From: a virus
DNA: 20,532 nt
Virus record (IMG/VR): IMGVR_UViG_3300046474_000274
Location: 100,425 to 120,956 of that record
Strand: one strand, 5' to 3'
The notes under the pieces were generated by a model that saw only the letters and a list, made by a program, of their open reading frames with translations, had not been told where the DNA came from and made no database searches. The stretch's first letter is position 1. Each line of letters begins with the position of its first letter. Shown here piece after piece: positions 5,899 to 13,341 of the stretch. The translations under genes were made by a program, and so were the position numbers.

Positions 5899-7530
5899 AT
5901 GGCCGGAACCACGGAACATAAAGACGCGCTGAGGAACTTCTACGATCGCCGGCACCCCGGCTATCAGGAGTCGATCTCGCATTGGCACTTTCTCGACATG
6001 GCCTATCGAGGCGGCCGTGACTGGTTCCGCGACAACATTTTCCGCTACTACAAGGAAGGTGACCACGAATTCGAAAAGCGCCTGCAGCGCGCCTATCGCT
6101 TCAATCACACCAAGGAAGTCGTCGAGCTCGTCCAGAAGTATCTCTTCAAGGGCGAAATCACCCGCAATACGTCGGACGCGCACGATGTCGTCACCAGCTT
6201 TTGGAAGAAGGCGACCAAGGGCGGTGTGTCCGTCGATCAGCTCATGCGCCTGGTCTCCGTCGGTAACTCGACGGGCGGCCGCGTGGCGCTTGTGGTCGAC
6301 AACAACTTCCAGGCCGAGGTCGAGGTCTCCGAAGGCGTGACGCGCCCGGTCTCGATCGCCGAGGCCAAGGCTCAGAATTTCCGCATCTACGCATACACCG
6401 TGCCGGTCAAGGACATCCTCGATTTCGCCTTCGACGAAGATGGTGACGGCGAGCTCCTGTGGGTGAAGCTGCGCGAGATCGCCCGTGACGATCGGGATCC
6501 CTTCTATTCGACCGGCGACCTCATCGAGCGCGTGCGCCTGTGGACCCGCGACGGCTGGGAGCTCTACCAGGAGGTCGAGACCGGCGAGACCACGGTCATC
6601 AACGGCATTCGCACGCCGGTCAAGCAGGTCGAGATGATCGACTTCGGCTATCACAAGCTCGGCTTCGTGCCGGTCTATTTCGCCGATCACACGATCAATG
6701 AGGACAGCTACCGCGTCACGTCCCTGATCGACGATATCGCCTATCTCGATCGCGCCGTCGCCAACTATCTGTCGAACCTGGACGCTATCATTCAGGACCA
6801 GACGTTCTCCCAGCTCGCGATCCCGTCTCAGGCGATCCAGTCGGGCGACGACATGTTCAACAAGGTGCTCGAAATGGGCACCAAGCGCATCTTCGTCTAC
6901 GACGCTGGCGCCGGCTCGTCTGCGCGCCCGGAATATCTGTCGCCCGATCCCAAGCAGGCAGGCGTCATTCTGGCGGTGATCAACAAGATCATCAACGAAA
7001 TCTACAACACCGTCGGTCTCGCCGGCGAGCGCACGAAGGAAGACAATGCCGTCGGCATCGACAATTCCTCGGGTGTCGCCAAGGCATACGACTTCGAGCG
7101 GGTAAATTCGCTGCTTCTGGCGAAGGCTCAGTCCTGCCAGAACGCCGAAAACTGGTTGGTCAAGACCGTGCTTGCCTGGGCAGGCGAGGCGGCTCCGACC
7201 GACGACCTGGTCACCTATCCGACCACCTTCGACATCATGGGCCTGAACGACGAGCTGGTAACCGCCGAGGCACTGGCGAAGCTCCAGGGGCCGATCGAAG
7301 TGCGCCGCGAGCAGATGAAGTCGGTTGTCGACAAGATCTTCCCGCAGCTCAAGAAGGAGCTTCGCAAGACGCTCCACGCCGATATCGACAAGTGGCTCGA
7401 GGGCACTGACCTCCTGCCGCTGCCCACTTCCATCGGTGGCGCCAAGCCCGCTGCCGCCCCCAACCGTCAGGGCGAGGTCACCCGCACCACGTCCGCAAAG
7501 CCGAACACGACCAAGGCTGCAGCCAAGTAA
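5899..7530 (+). CDS. Portal protein
   Basis: This is a 543-residue protein between terminase and scaffold, the usual portal position. It shows the portal pattern: an alpha/beta wing region, the beta-rich segment around VPVKDILDFAFDEDGDGE (about 170-190), long stem/clip helices after SLIDDIAYLDRAVANYLSNLDAI (about 275-300), and a basic, Pro/Ala/Thr-rich C-terminus. It forms the dodecameric ring through which TerL packages DNA and to which the connector proteins attach. AGGAA sits just upstream of the ATG. It is the first gene after the operator/promoter at 5844-5872. I found no frameshift or missing segment. Family assignment comes from size, order and sequence pattern; no short catalytic motif exists to confirm it. 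Confidence 0.85.
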   Translation: MAGTTEHKDALRNFYDRRHPGYQESISHWHFLDMAYRGGRDWFRDNIFRYYKEGDHEFEKRLQRAYRFNHTKEVVELVQKYLFKGEITRNTSDAHDVVTSFWKKATKGGVSVDQLMRLVSVGNSTGGRVALVVDNNFQAEVEVSEGVTRPVSIAEAKAQNFRIYAYTVPVKDILDFAFDEDGDGELLWVKLREIARDDRDPFYSTGDLIERVRLWTRDGWELYQEVETGETTVINGIRTPVKQVEMIDFGYHKLGFVPVYFADHTINEDSYRVTSLIDDIAYLDRAVANYLSNLDAIIQDQTFSQLAIPSQAIQSGDDMFNKVLEMGTKRIFVYDAGAGSSARPEYLSPDPKQAGVILAVINKIINEIYNTVGLAGERTKEDNAVGIDNSSGVAKAYDFERVNSLLLAKAQSCQNAENWLVKTVLAWAGEAAPTDDLVTYPTTFDIMGLNDELVTAEALAKLQGPIEVRREQMKSVVDKIFPQLKKELRKTLHADIDKWLEGTDLLPLPTSIGGAKPAAAPNRQGEVTRTTSAKPNTTKAAAK

Positions 7531-7553
7531 CCGGCCGCACCTGCACCCGCATC

Positions 7554-7573
7554 TGGTCCGAGATACTGGACCA
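7554..7573. repeat. Small inverted repeat in the portal-scaffold gap
   Basis: TGGTCC and GGACCA form a 6-bp stem around an 8-base loop in the 96-bp gap between portal and scaffold. There is no T-run after it, so it is not an ordinary terminator. It may be an mRNA processing or stability hairpin, or chance. The rest of the gap holds only the AAGGAG ribosome site of the scaffold gene. Confidence 0.3.
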
Positions 7574-7626
7574 ACCCGACTACGCCTAATCGAAACGCCC
7601 GAGACAATGGGTAAAGGAGACTGAGA

Positions 7627-8574
7627 ATGAAGACCGCAATCGCAACCGCAGGCGCAATCTATGCATCGTCCATGACGTATCCGGGCGCGCCTCAGATCAT
7701 GTTCGCCCCTGAAACTGGCGCTGGCGCCGGTGGAGCTGGGGACGCCGACGCGATCGCCGCTGCTGCTGCAGCCGCATCCGTTGAAAAGCACGAGCAGGAG
7801 ACTGCTGCTGCTGAAGCCGCAGCCATTGCTGCCGCCCAGGAACTTGCTGATGCCGAAGCCGCTGCTACGGCCGCTGAAGACGAGGGCAAGGACGCAAAGG
7901 CGCTCGCAGCCGAAAAGGCCAAGCTCCTGCGCGAGGTCATGGATAAGAAGACCAAGCTGAAGGACGCCGAAAAGAAGGCATCCGACGCTGCTGCTGCGCT
8001 CGCGGCCTATGAAGGCATCGATCCGGCAAAGGTCAAGGAGCTCATCAAGAAGGAACAGGACGCCGAGCGTTCTGCTGCCGAGGCACGCGGCGACTTCGAT
8101 CGCGTCAAGACCATGATGGCCGAAGAGCACGCCAAGAACACCAAGTCGCTCGAGGAGCGCATCGCGGACCTCGAAGGCAAGCTTTCCGAGAAGGACAGGA
8201 CGATCGACACCCTGACGATCGGCAATGACTTCGGTCAGTCGGCCTATATCAAGGATACCCTGACGCTGACGCCCGCAAAGGCTCGCCAGCTCTACGGCGA
8301 GCATTTCGAGGTGAAGGAAGGCAGGACTGTGGCTTACGACAAGCCGAAGTCCGCAGCCAACCGCAACCCGCTGGTCGACGCATCCGGCAATCCGCTGGTG
8401 TTCGATGAAGCCTTCAAGCGCATCATCGAGGCTGATCCGGACAAGGAAACGCTGCTGAAGGCGAAGGTCAATCCGGGCTCGGGCTCGAATAGCGCCCAGG
8501 TAAAGGCCCCGGAAAAGAAGGTCGTAAGCATCACGTCCGGCGTCGATCGTATCCGCGCTTCCTTCGGCGGATAA
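7627..8574 (+). CDS. Capsid scaffolding protein
   Basis: The protein has 315 residues, just before the major capsid gene. The first 35 residues are Gly/Pro-rich, then an Ala/Glu/Lys-rich coiled coil runs from about 40 to 200 (EAAAIAAAQELADAEAAA, KAKLLREVMDKKTKLKDAEKKA). The C-terminal domain, about 215-315, contains SAYIKDTLTLTPAKARQLYGEHFEV, a helical segment that in scaffold proteins touches the capsid protein, and a basic end. It guides capsid assembly and is normally expelled or cut out. No Ser-His-Asp protease pattern is visible, so there is no fused prohead protease here. A strong AAGGAG is 8 bases upstream of the ATG. The repetitive Ala codons are ordinary for this family. Confidence 0.82.
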   Translation: MKTAIATAGAIYASSMTYPGAPQIMFAPETGAGAGGAGDADAIAAAAAAASVEKHEQETAAAEAAAIAAAQELADAEAAATAAEDEGKDAKALAAEKAKLLREVMDKKTKLKDAEKKASDAAAALAAYEGIDPAKVKELIKKEQDAERSAAEARGDFDRVKTMMAEEHAKNTKSLEERIADLEGKLSEKDRTIDTLTIGNDFGQSAYIKDTLTLTPAKARQLYGEHFEVKEGRTVAYDKPKSAANRNPLVDASGNPLVFDEAFKRIIEADPDKETLLKAKVNPGSGSNSAQVKAPEKKVVSITSGVDRIRASFGG

Positions 8575-8597
8575 GCCAATTTTCAACTTATAGCGAA

Positions 8598-8621
8598 AAA
8601 AGTAAGCGCTAGCTTACTTTT
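8598..8621. terminator. AT-rich hairpin after scaffold gene (weak terminator or relic operator)
   Basis: AAAAGTAAGC and GCTTACTTTT are perfect 10-bp arms around GCTA, followed by TCCC. The A-tract/T-tract ends give a bidirectional-terminator look but the stem is mostly A-U. It shares GTAAG...CTTAC half-sites with the operator family, but with 6 instead of 10 bases between the outer halves. It could therefore be a variant site. It lies 23 bases after the scaffold stop. Confidence 0.4.
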
Positions 8622-8624
8622 CCC

Positions 8625-8672
8625 TTGCGCAGAAGCCCGCCGTTGGACTATTGTAAGTAAGTGCTTACATAC
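8625..8672 (+). promoter_or_regulatory. Capsid promoter with overlapping operator (copy 4)
   Basis: TTGCGC (8625-8630) and TATTGT (8649-8654) are 18 bp apart. The palindrome GTAAGTAAGTGCTTACATAC (8653-8672, one mismatch between arms) starts within the -10-like element. Bases 8649-8668 are identical to 15853-15872 upstream of the tail tube gene. The -35 is poor, so a second factor may be needed. The capsid SD AAGGAG is at 8700-8705. Confidence 0.55.
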
Positions 8673-8687
8673 GTAGTCCACGACGGG
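8636..8687. repeat. Long imperfect inverted repeat concentric with the capsid operator
   Basis: Outside the 20-bp palindrome, TGGACTA (8644-8650) pairs with TAGTCCA (8674-8680). Further out CCCGCCGT pairs with CGACGGG (8681-8687) with one mismatch and one bulge. The centre of the outer arms coincides with that of the operator. An RNA carrying it whole would form a very stable stem about 12 bases before the capsid ribosome site. Confidence 0.65.
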
Positions 8688-8714
8688 CTATGTGCATTTA
8701 AGGAGAATTCACGT

Positions 8715-9614
8715 ATGCCGCTTCTGATGACCGAAGCCGCAAAGCTGGCTGAAGACGATCGCCAGCGCGGCATTATCGAGGAACTCCTCGACAAGGACGA
8801 ATTTTTCGCCCTCGTGCCCTTCGTTCGGGCCAAGGACGACACGTTCAGCTACACCCGCGAGCTTGCTCTGCCGGGCGCCGGCTGGATCGACCCCTACGAT
8901 GATATCGAAGAGTCGACTGGTCAGGTCGAGAACATCAGCACCAAGATCAAGATCCTGGCTGGTCAGTTCGATATCGCCAACTTCATCTCCGAAGTTAAGT
9001 CCGACATGTATGATCAGATCGCCGTCCAGGCGAAGTTCAAGATCAAGGCGGTCGGCCGCGACTTCAAGAACGTCCTCATCAACGGCGACGCCGCTGTCAA
9101 CGCCAAGCAGTTCGACGGCCTGCGCAAGCTGGTCGATGTCGATCGCACGCTGACGGCTGGTGCCAATGGCGCGGCTCTTGCCTACTCCGCTCTCGACGAG
9201 CTGAAGGATGCCGTTCCGCTCGGTTGCGACTTCCTGATGATGCGCTCCGAAACCTGGCGCGTTATTCGCGAACTCAACCGTCTGCACGGTGGTAACACCG
9301 CTGAAATGATGATGGTCGAGAACTTCGGTGCTCCGATGCGCTTCTACGACGGCACGCCGGTCATCATCAACGACTACATTTCGAAGACCGAAACTCAGGG
9401 CTCCAGCTCTGCGACGACTTCGATCTACGCAGTCCGTGCAAACGAAGTCGACGGCTTCCATGGCCTCTGGGCCGGCGATGCCGCTGGTGTCCGCCTGGAA
9501 GAAATCGGCACCAACTTCAACAAGGACTCCAAGCGCTGGCGCGTCAAGTGGTATACCGGTGCGGCTCTCCGCGCTACCCACGCCGTTGCTCGCCTGAAGG
9601 GCGTCCTCGTTTAA
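8715..9614 (+). CDS. Major capsid protein
   Basis: This is a 299-residue protein directly after the scaffold gene, behind a strong AAGGAG (8700-8705). The N-terminus MPLLMTEAAKLAEDDRQRG, then IIEELLDKDEFFALVPF, is typical of a group of HK97-fold phage capsid proteins that lack a cleaved delta domain. The middle has the E-loop-like region with repeated negatively charged patches and AVGRDFKNVLINGDAA. The C-terminus ends in compact beta strands (RWRVKWYTGAALRATHAVARLKGVLV). It builds the icosahedral shell. The gene stands alone between a dedicated promoter region and an intrinsic terminator at 9645. A GTG at 8661 in frame was rejected because it lies inside the operator and lacks a ribosome site. 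ATG 8727 is a possible internal alternative. Confidence 0.88.
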   Translation: MPLLMTEAAKLAEDDRQRGIIEELLDKDEFFALVPFVRAKDDTFSYTRELALPGAGWIDPYDDIEESTGQVENISTKIKILAGQFDIANFISEVKSDMYDQIAVQAKFKIKAVGRDFKNVLINGDAAVNAKQFDGLRKLVDVDRTLTAGANGAALAYSALDELKDAVPLGCDFLMMRSETWRVIRELNRLHGGNTAEMMMVENFGAPMRFYDGTPVIINDYISKTETQGSSSATTSIYAVRANEVDGFHGLWAGDAAGVRLEEIGTNFNKDSKRWRVKWYTGAALRATHAVARLKGVLV

Positions 9615-9616
9615 GC

Positions 9617-9645
9617 TTGAAAGTAAGTAAGAACTTACTTATGAT
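9617..9645 (+). promoter_or_regulatory. Promoter with operator in the spacer (copy 5), after capsid gene
   Basis: TTGAAA (9617-9622) and TATGAT (9640-9645) are 17 bp apart, a good sigma70-like pair. The spacer is the palindrome GTAAGTAAGAACTTACTTAT (9623-9642), arms matching 8 of 9. Same geometry as at 5844-5872. The promoter abuts the capsid terminator, so initiation would fall inside the terminator stem, leaving new transcripts without a full hairpin. Confidence 0.75.
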
Positions 9646-9671
9646 GGGCGGGATCAATTCCCGCCCATTTT
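9645..9671 (+). terminator. Strong intrinsic terminator of the capsid unit
   Basis: TGGGCGGGA (9645-9653) and TCCCGCCCA (9659-9667) form a perfect 9-bp GC-rich stem with a 5-base loop, followed by TTTT (9668-9671). It lies 31 bases after the capsid stop. It should stop most capsid transcripts and so separate capsid expression from the genes beyond. Confidence 0.85.
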
Positions 9672-9688
9672 GCTATTCGGAGAAAGCA

Positions 9689-10255
9689 ATGCCGCGCATC
9701 AAGCTCACGAAGCCCAGCTTCGCCAATCTGACCGGGCAGCTTCCCGGCAAGAAGTTCCGGGGTGTGAATTTCACCAGCGGCATTTCCGACGACATTCCGC
9801 TCGCAGTGGTCGATAAGATCGCGGCCCAGCTCGCAGGCTCTCGCCTGGTCGACGGCGCCGGTGCCGATCTGGGTCCGGCCGGTTCTCTCTATCGCAAGAC
9901 GACGATTATCCCGACGCCGCCCATTCCGCGCACCGAGTCCGTCATCGCCGAAGGCTCCGACGCCACGCGCGTTCGGACGATCAGCACTTCGACCTATACG
10001 CTTGTCGCTACCGATGTTGGCATGATCCTCGACTTCACGGTCGGCACCGTCGTCACCGTTCCGGCATCGCTCCCGGCTGCCTTCAACTGTGCGCTTCGCC
10101 AGGGTGGTGCCAATCAGATCCAGGTGGTCGCTGGGGCCGGCGCGATCGTTGAGGAAATCGACGGCAAGTTCAAGTCCGAGAAGCGCCTTGCACTGCTGAC
10201 GCTTGCACGCTTCCCGGACGGCAAGTTCCAGCTCATCGGAAGGACTTCGGCCTAA
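9689..10255 (+). CDS. Putative head decoration/virion surface protein
   Basis: The protein has 188 residues. I start at ATG 9689, behind GGAGAAAG; the frame is open further left but only across the terminator and the capsid gene's end. The C-terminal 85 residues (from TYTLVATDVGMILDF through VTVPASLPAAFNCALRQGGANQIQVV to the GGRFPDGKFQLIG-like end) follow the compact beta-domain pattern seen in many phage fibres and capsid-surface proteins. The N-terminal part is basic and Pro-rich. Position right after the capsid gene is where decoration or cement proteins usually lie. Decoration is therefore the best guess, but a head-fibre role is equally compatible, especially with an SGNH hydrolase next door. 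Its stop overlaps the next start (TAATG). Confidence 0.55.
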   Translation: MPRIKLTKPSFANLTGQLPGKKFRGVNFTSGISDDIPLAVVDKIAAQLAGSRLVDGAGADLGPAGSLYRKTTIIPTPPIPRTESVIAEGSDATRVRTISTSTYTLVATDVGMILDFTVGTVVTVPASLPAAFNCALRQGGANQIQVVAGAGAIVEEIDGKFKSEKRLALLTLARFPDGKFQLIGRTSA

Positions 10256-11850
10256 TGGCGTCGTTCCTGTCCTCAATTGTCGGCCTCATGGCAGGCGTAG
10301 CCGCGGCATCTCTTGTCGCCGCGCCGGTCGATGTTGATCCCGATCGCTACATGTTCTTTGCGACCCGCAACCGCGTGCCGACTGGCACGCTGGTCACGGC
10401 CGCGGCCGGCCACAACTACGTCGTCTCGAAGATCGTGGTCAACACGCCTGAATACCCGGTCAACCATCTGCGCATCCACTTCTCGAACTTTCTACTGACC
10501 GAAGGCGGGAACTCGCCGCGCGAGCAGGCGACGGGTGCAATCCAGACCAATGCCAAGATCATCGATAAGGTGTTCGCCTACGCCAATGGCGAAATGGTGC
10601 AGGTCAAGTTCGGCGGCGCGCCTGGCCTGACTATCGCTACCGCGGCAAGGGGCGGTTGGTCGGACGAAATCGTTTTCACCAATAAGGTGACTTCCGAGAC
10701 CAAGGTCACCTTCTTCACTATCTATCACACGGCCGTTGGCGAGAAGCAGATCCCCGTCTATCGGATCCAGAAGCATCGCGGCGAACGCGTATGGTCGGGC
10801 GCCGATCTTGCGACCGTCGAGGCGTATATCAGCAATCCTGACGCTGACTCGGTTGGCCCTCTCGATGTGAGCTACGCCTCGCAGGCTCAGCCGCAGGTCT
10901 ATGGCCCCGACTTCATGGTTGCTAAGGGCTGGGATGGCCGTCCGGTCGCCTGCTGCTTCGTGGACTCGATCGGTGAAGCTCGCCAGGAATTCAGCGCGGC
11001 CGCCGACGATCGCGGCAATCTCGGCTGGCTTCGCCGCTGGCTCGACAAGAAGGCCGGCATCGGTCGCATCCCGCACATGATGATGGCTGGGCCTGGCGCT
11101 CACGCCGAATACGAAATGACCGGGACCGGGTCGACCATCGCAACGATGCGCTGGGATATTGTCGATGAAGTGAAGGCGATGAATGGTGGCACCAAGCTTC
11201 CCTTCACCGTGTTCGTCAATCAGATGGGTCAGAACGACACCGGCACGACCATCGCTCAGTGGTGGACGCGCATTTTTAATCCGCGCACCCGCTCGAACAC
11301 TCGCTACCCCGGCATTCGTCACGTCTATGTTCCCCCGCTGGGTCGCACCACGACCAATAACAATTGGAGGGATGCTACCGGCCAGTCCTTTTCGTCGAAT
11401 AATGTTTGGCCCGCTAACGAAGCCGATCCGGCGACTGGCAAGTGGGTAATGAGGGCTCGTATCCTTGCGCTCTTCGGCAGCATCGCCGATGCCGCAGTCG
11501 ACACCTATAGCGCCTGGGTCTCGCCCAGCGCCGATGGCAAGTGGCCTGGCTACCTCGAGCTGCCGTTTTCGACGCTCACCCAGCCGCTGAACGCCACGAA
11601 CTCGATCACGGTTGCGGATGGATCGATCTACCAGCCCGAGCAGGTGATCCTGGTCGGCGCCACCAACAAGATCATCTCCCAGGTCGACGGCAACGTCATC
11701 ACCTTCACTTCGGCTACGGCCGAGGTGCAGCCGGTTGGCACGCCGATTTATCAGATCCCCTCGGTCGACGGCGTTCACCCCTATCCGGTCATGGTTAGGC
11801 GCATCGTCGCCGGCATCCCGCAGTCCGAAAAGCAGAAGCTCGTAGCATAA
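10255..11850 (+). CDS. SGNH/GDSL-type hydrolase in the head gene cluster
   Basis: The protein has 531 residues. Catalytic blocks in order: block I FVDSIGE with Ser238 (a GDS-to-VDS variant), a block II-like Gly in MMMAGPGAH (G279), block III GQND with Asn327, and block V VDGVHP with Asp505 and His508. The N-terminus has a hydrophobic stretch SIVGLMAGVAAASLVAAP that could be membrane-active or signal-like, then a 200-residue beta-rich domain. A beta insert (about 445-500) precedes block V. Such enzymes usually deacetylate polysaccharides or hydrolyse esters. In a virion gene cluster this suggests a particle-borne enzyme that strips acetyl groups from host surface glycans. Placement among head rather than tail-fibre genes is unusual. 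Start overlaps the previous stop. Confidence 0.78.
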   Translation: MASFLSSIVGLMAGVAAASLVAAPVDVDPDRYMFFATRNRVPTGTLVTAAAGHNYVVSKIVVNTPEYPVNHLRIHFSNFLLTEGGNSPREQATGAIQTNAKIIDKVFAYANGEMVQVKFGGAPGLTIATAARGGWSDEIVFTNKVTSETKVTFFTIYHTAVGEKQIPVYRIQKHRGERVWSGADLATVEAYISNPDADSVGPLDVSYASQAQPQVYGPDFMVAKGWDGRPVACCFVDSIGEARQEFSAAADDRGNLGWLRRWLDKKAGIGRIPHMMMAGPGAHAEYEMTGTGSTIATMRWDIVDEVKAMNGGTKLPFTVFVNQMGQNDTGTTIAQWWTRIFNPRTRSNTRYPGIRHVYVPPLGRTTTNNNWRDATGQSFSSNNVWPANEADPATGKWVMRARILALFGSIADAAVDTYSAWVSPSADGKWPGYLELPFSTLTQPLNATNSITVADGSIYQPEQVILVGATNKIISQVDGNVITFTSATAEVQPVGTPIYQIPSVDGVHPYPVMVRRIVAGIPQSEKQKLVA

Positions 11851-11862
11851 GGAACCTCTAAT

Positions 11863-12498
11863 ATGGAAATGAAGAAGCTCAAGGTCGCGACGGCGCGCAT
11901 GGCCGGCTATACCGGCGTTCTCGGCCCCGTCCGCTTTACCGACGGCGTGTCGGATGAGTATCTGCCGCGTCACATCCGCGACCGTATGGCCGCTTCGATG
12001 GAATTCCTCGAAGTCGACGCCGAAGGCAACGAAGCGCCGGCCGGCGCCCAGCATCGCCTGATTAGCGAAAGCGCTGAGCGTGCGCCGAAGCTCGAGCCGC
12101 TCACGCGCCAGACGCACGCCGAAAAGGCTGCCGAAATCGCCGCTGCAGCCGTGCTTGCCGCGAAGGTGCCGGTTCTGGAAACCCGCGCAAGTCTGGAAGA
12201 GATCGCCTCGAAGCGTGGCATCAAGGGTCTGCGCGAAATCGGCAAGAAGTGGGGCGTCAAGCACCGCTCGATCCCGACGCTGATCGAGATGATCCTCGAC
12301 GCCCAGGAAAAGTCTGTCGCCGCCCGCGATAAGAAGCTCGGTATCACCGCGGCCGAACCTGTCGTCGAACCCATCGCCGCTGATGCGACCGAAATCAAGG
12401 CAGATGAGCCGGTCGTCGGCGCCGTCGAGAATGCGGCAATCACCGGCGACCTTTCGGCTGCCATCAACCAGGCATCTTCGGAGCTGCCGAAGGAGTAA
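11863..12498 (+). CDS. Hypothetical structural/head-associated protein
   Basis: This is a 211-residue protein that I do not recognise. The first 55 residues look folded (TARMAGYTGVLGPVRFTDGVS, then LPRHIRDRMAASMEFLEVD). The middle has a short SAP-like helical motif (ASLEEIASKRGIKGLREIGKKWGVK, about 107-131), which in other proteins binds nucleic acid. The C-terminus is Ala/Glu/Val-rich and probably disordered. The N-terminal segment resembles small phage head proteins found between capsid and connector genes. AAGGAA (11850-11855) is a good ribosome site for ATG 11863. It lies in the run from decoration to tail terminator, so a virion or assembly role is likely. The SAP-like reading is tentative. 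Confidence 0.6.
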   Translation: MEMKKLKVATARMAGYTGVLGPVRFTDGVSDEYLPRHIRDRMAASMEFLEVDAEGNEAPAGAQHRLISESAERAPKLEPLTRQTHAEKAAEIAAAAVLAAKVPVLETRASLEEIASKRGIKGLREIGKKWGVKHRSIPTLIEMILDAQEKSVAARDKKLGITAAEPVVEPIAADATEIKADEPVVGAVENAAITGDLSAAINQASSELPKE

Positions 12499-12501
12499 GC
12501 C

Positions 12502-13341
12502 GTGAAGTTCTATCCCGAGGATTACATCGTCGAGGTGATCGTCAAGTTCACCGACCTCAATGGAGCGGCCGTCACCCCGACGGCCATCTCTGCCGTCCTT
12601 TACGACAGCGACGACGCCGTGGTTGTGGACTTCGGTTCGCTGCCCTTCGATGTAGCCGAGGGACAGAAGGTCATCCCCATCCCGAAGGAGTTCAATCGCC
12701 TCGAGGGTGACGAGATCCGTGCGGCGCGTATCCTGCGCGTCGGCATCGAGACGGCCGAGGGCACCATCCCGCGGTCGTTCTCCTACGCCATCGAGTCCGA
12801 GCAGCGCCTCGTGACCATGGTCAACACCTTCATCACGCTCGAGGCCGCCGAGTTCATGGCGCTCGACACGCCGAACACGTCCGGCTGGAACGTGGCAAGC
12901 GAAGACCAGAAGCTCGCGGCACTGACGGAAGCCTATCGCCGCCTGACGCTGATCCCGATGAAGTTCTCGGTCTATCGCGCTTCGGTCGGGAGCACCTCCT
13001 CTGGTGGCTGGCGCCCTGATTGGAATTCGATCGCACCGCGCGAGCTGATGGAAGAAACCGTCATCGAGCGCGACATGTGGGGCGATATCACGCCCGAGCA
13101 GTTCACCGACTTTCCGACCGCCTTCAAGAAGGCCGTTCGCCGCGCACAGTTCATCGAAGCCAACGAACTGCTGCAGGGCGATAATGTGCAGAAGAAGCAT
13201 CGGCAGGGCATCGTCACCGAGACCATCGGCGAAAGCTCCGTCACGCTGCGCTCCGGTGCCATCGATTACGGCATTGGCTCTGAGACGATGAAGGCCCTTG
13301 TCGGCTACGTAAACTTCAACATGAGGATCAAGCGCACTTGA
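12502..13341 (+). CDS. Head-tail connector (adaptor) with N-terminal beta domain
   Basis: The protein has 279 residues and starts at GTG 12502 behind AAGGAG (12490-12495). Two parts are visible. Residues 1-100 form a beta-sandwich-like domain (EVIVKFTDLNGAAVTPTAISAVLYDSDD). From about 108, TFITLEAAEFMAL, a W-containing helix, ALTEAYRRLTLIPM and later FPTAFKKAVRRAQFIEANELL follow the helical-bundle pattern of DnaT-like/gp6-like connector adaptors that sit under the portal. The final strands (IGESSVTLRSGAIDYG) also fit that family's C-terminus, where an IGE..V... segment docks into the portal. The extra N-terminal domain is uncommon and may reach the capsid surface. The connector call rests on pattern and gene order. 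Confidence 0.68.
   Translation: MKFYPEDYIVEVIVKFTDLNGAAVTPTAISAVLYDSDDAVVVDFGSLPFDVAEGQKVIPIPKEFNRLEGDEIRAARILRVGIETAEGTIPRSFSYAIESEQRLVTMVNTFITLEAAEFMALDTPNTSGWNVASEDQKLAALTEAYRRLTLIPMKFSVYRASVGSTSSGGWRPDWNSIAPRELMEETVIERDMWGDITPEQFTDFPTAFKKAVRRAQFIEANELLQGDNVQKKHRQGIVTETIGESSVTLRSGAIDYGIGSETMKALVGYVNFNMRIKRT

Noticed and set aside
7740-7880. Ala-codon-rich stretch (GCTGCTGCT-like) as a repeat element
   Set aside because: It is low-complexity coding sequence for the scaffold coiled coil, not a dispersed or structured repeat.
5866-8586. A 906-codon open frame on the minus strand opposite portal and scaffold
   Set aside because: It is antisense to two confident genes, is rich in Leu/Arg/Asp/Val as expected from complementing GC-biased codons, has no recognisable domain and covers the promoter at 5844-5872.
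8661-8714. GTG 8661 as capsid start, and similar upstream in-frame starts at 9548, 13972, 14400 and 15888
   Set aside because: Each lies in a regulatory element or a neighbouring gene without a ribosome site, while a start with better position or SD exists downstream.
10492-13200. A 902-codon minus-strand open frame opposite the SGNH and connector genes
   Set aside because: Same codon-bias artefact; the plus strand carries motif-bearing genes with ribosome sites and coupled overlaps.
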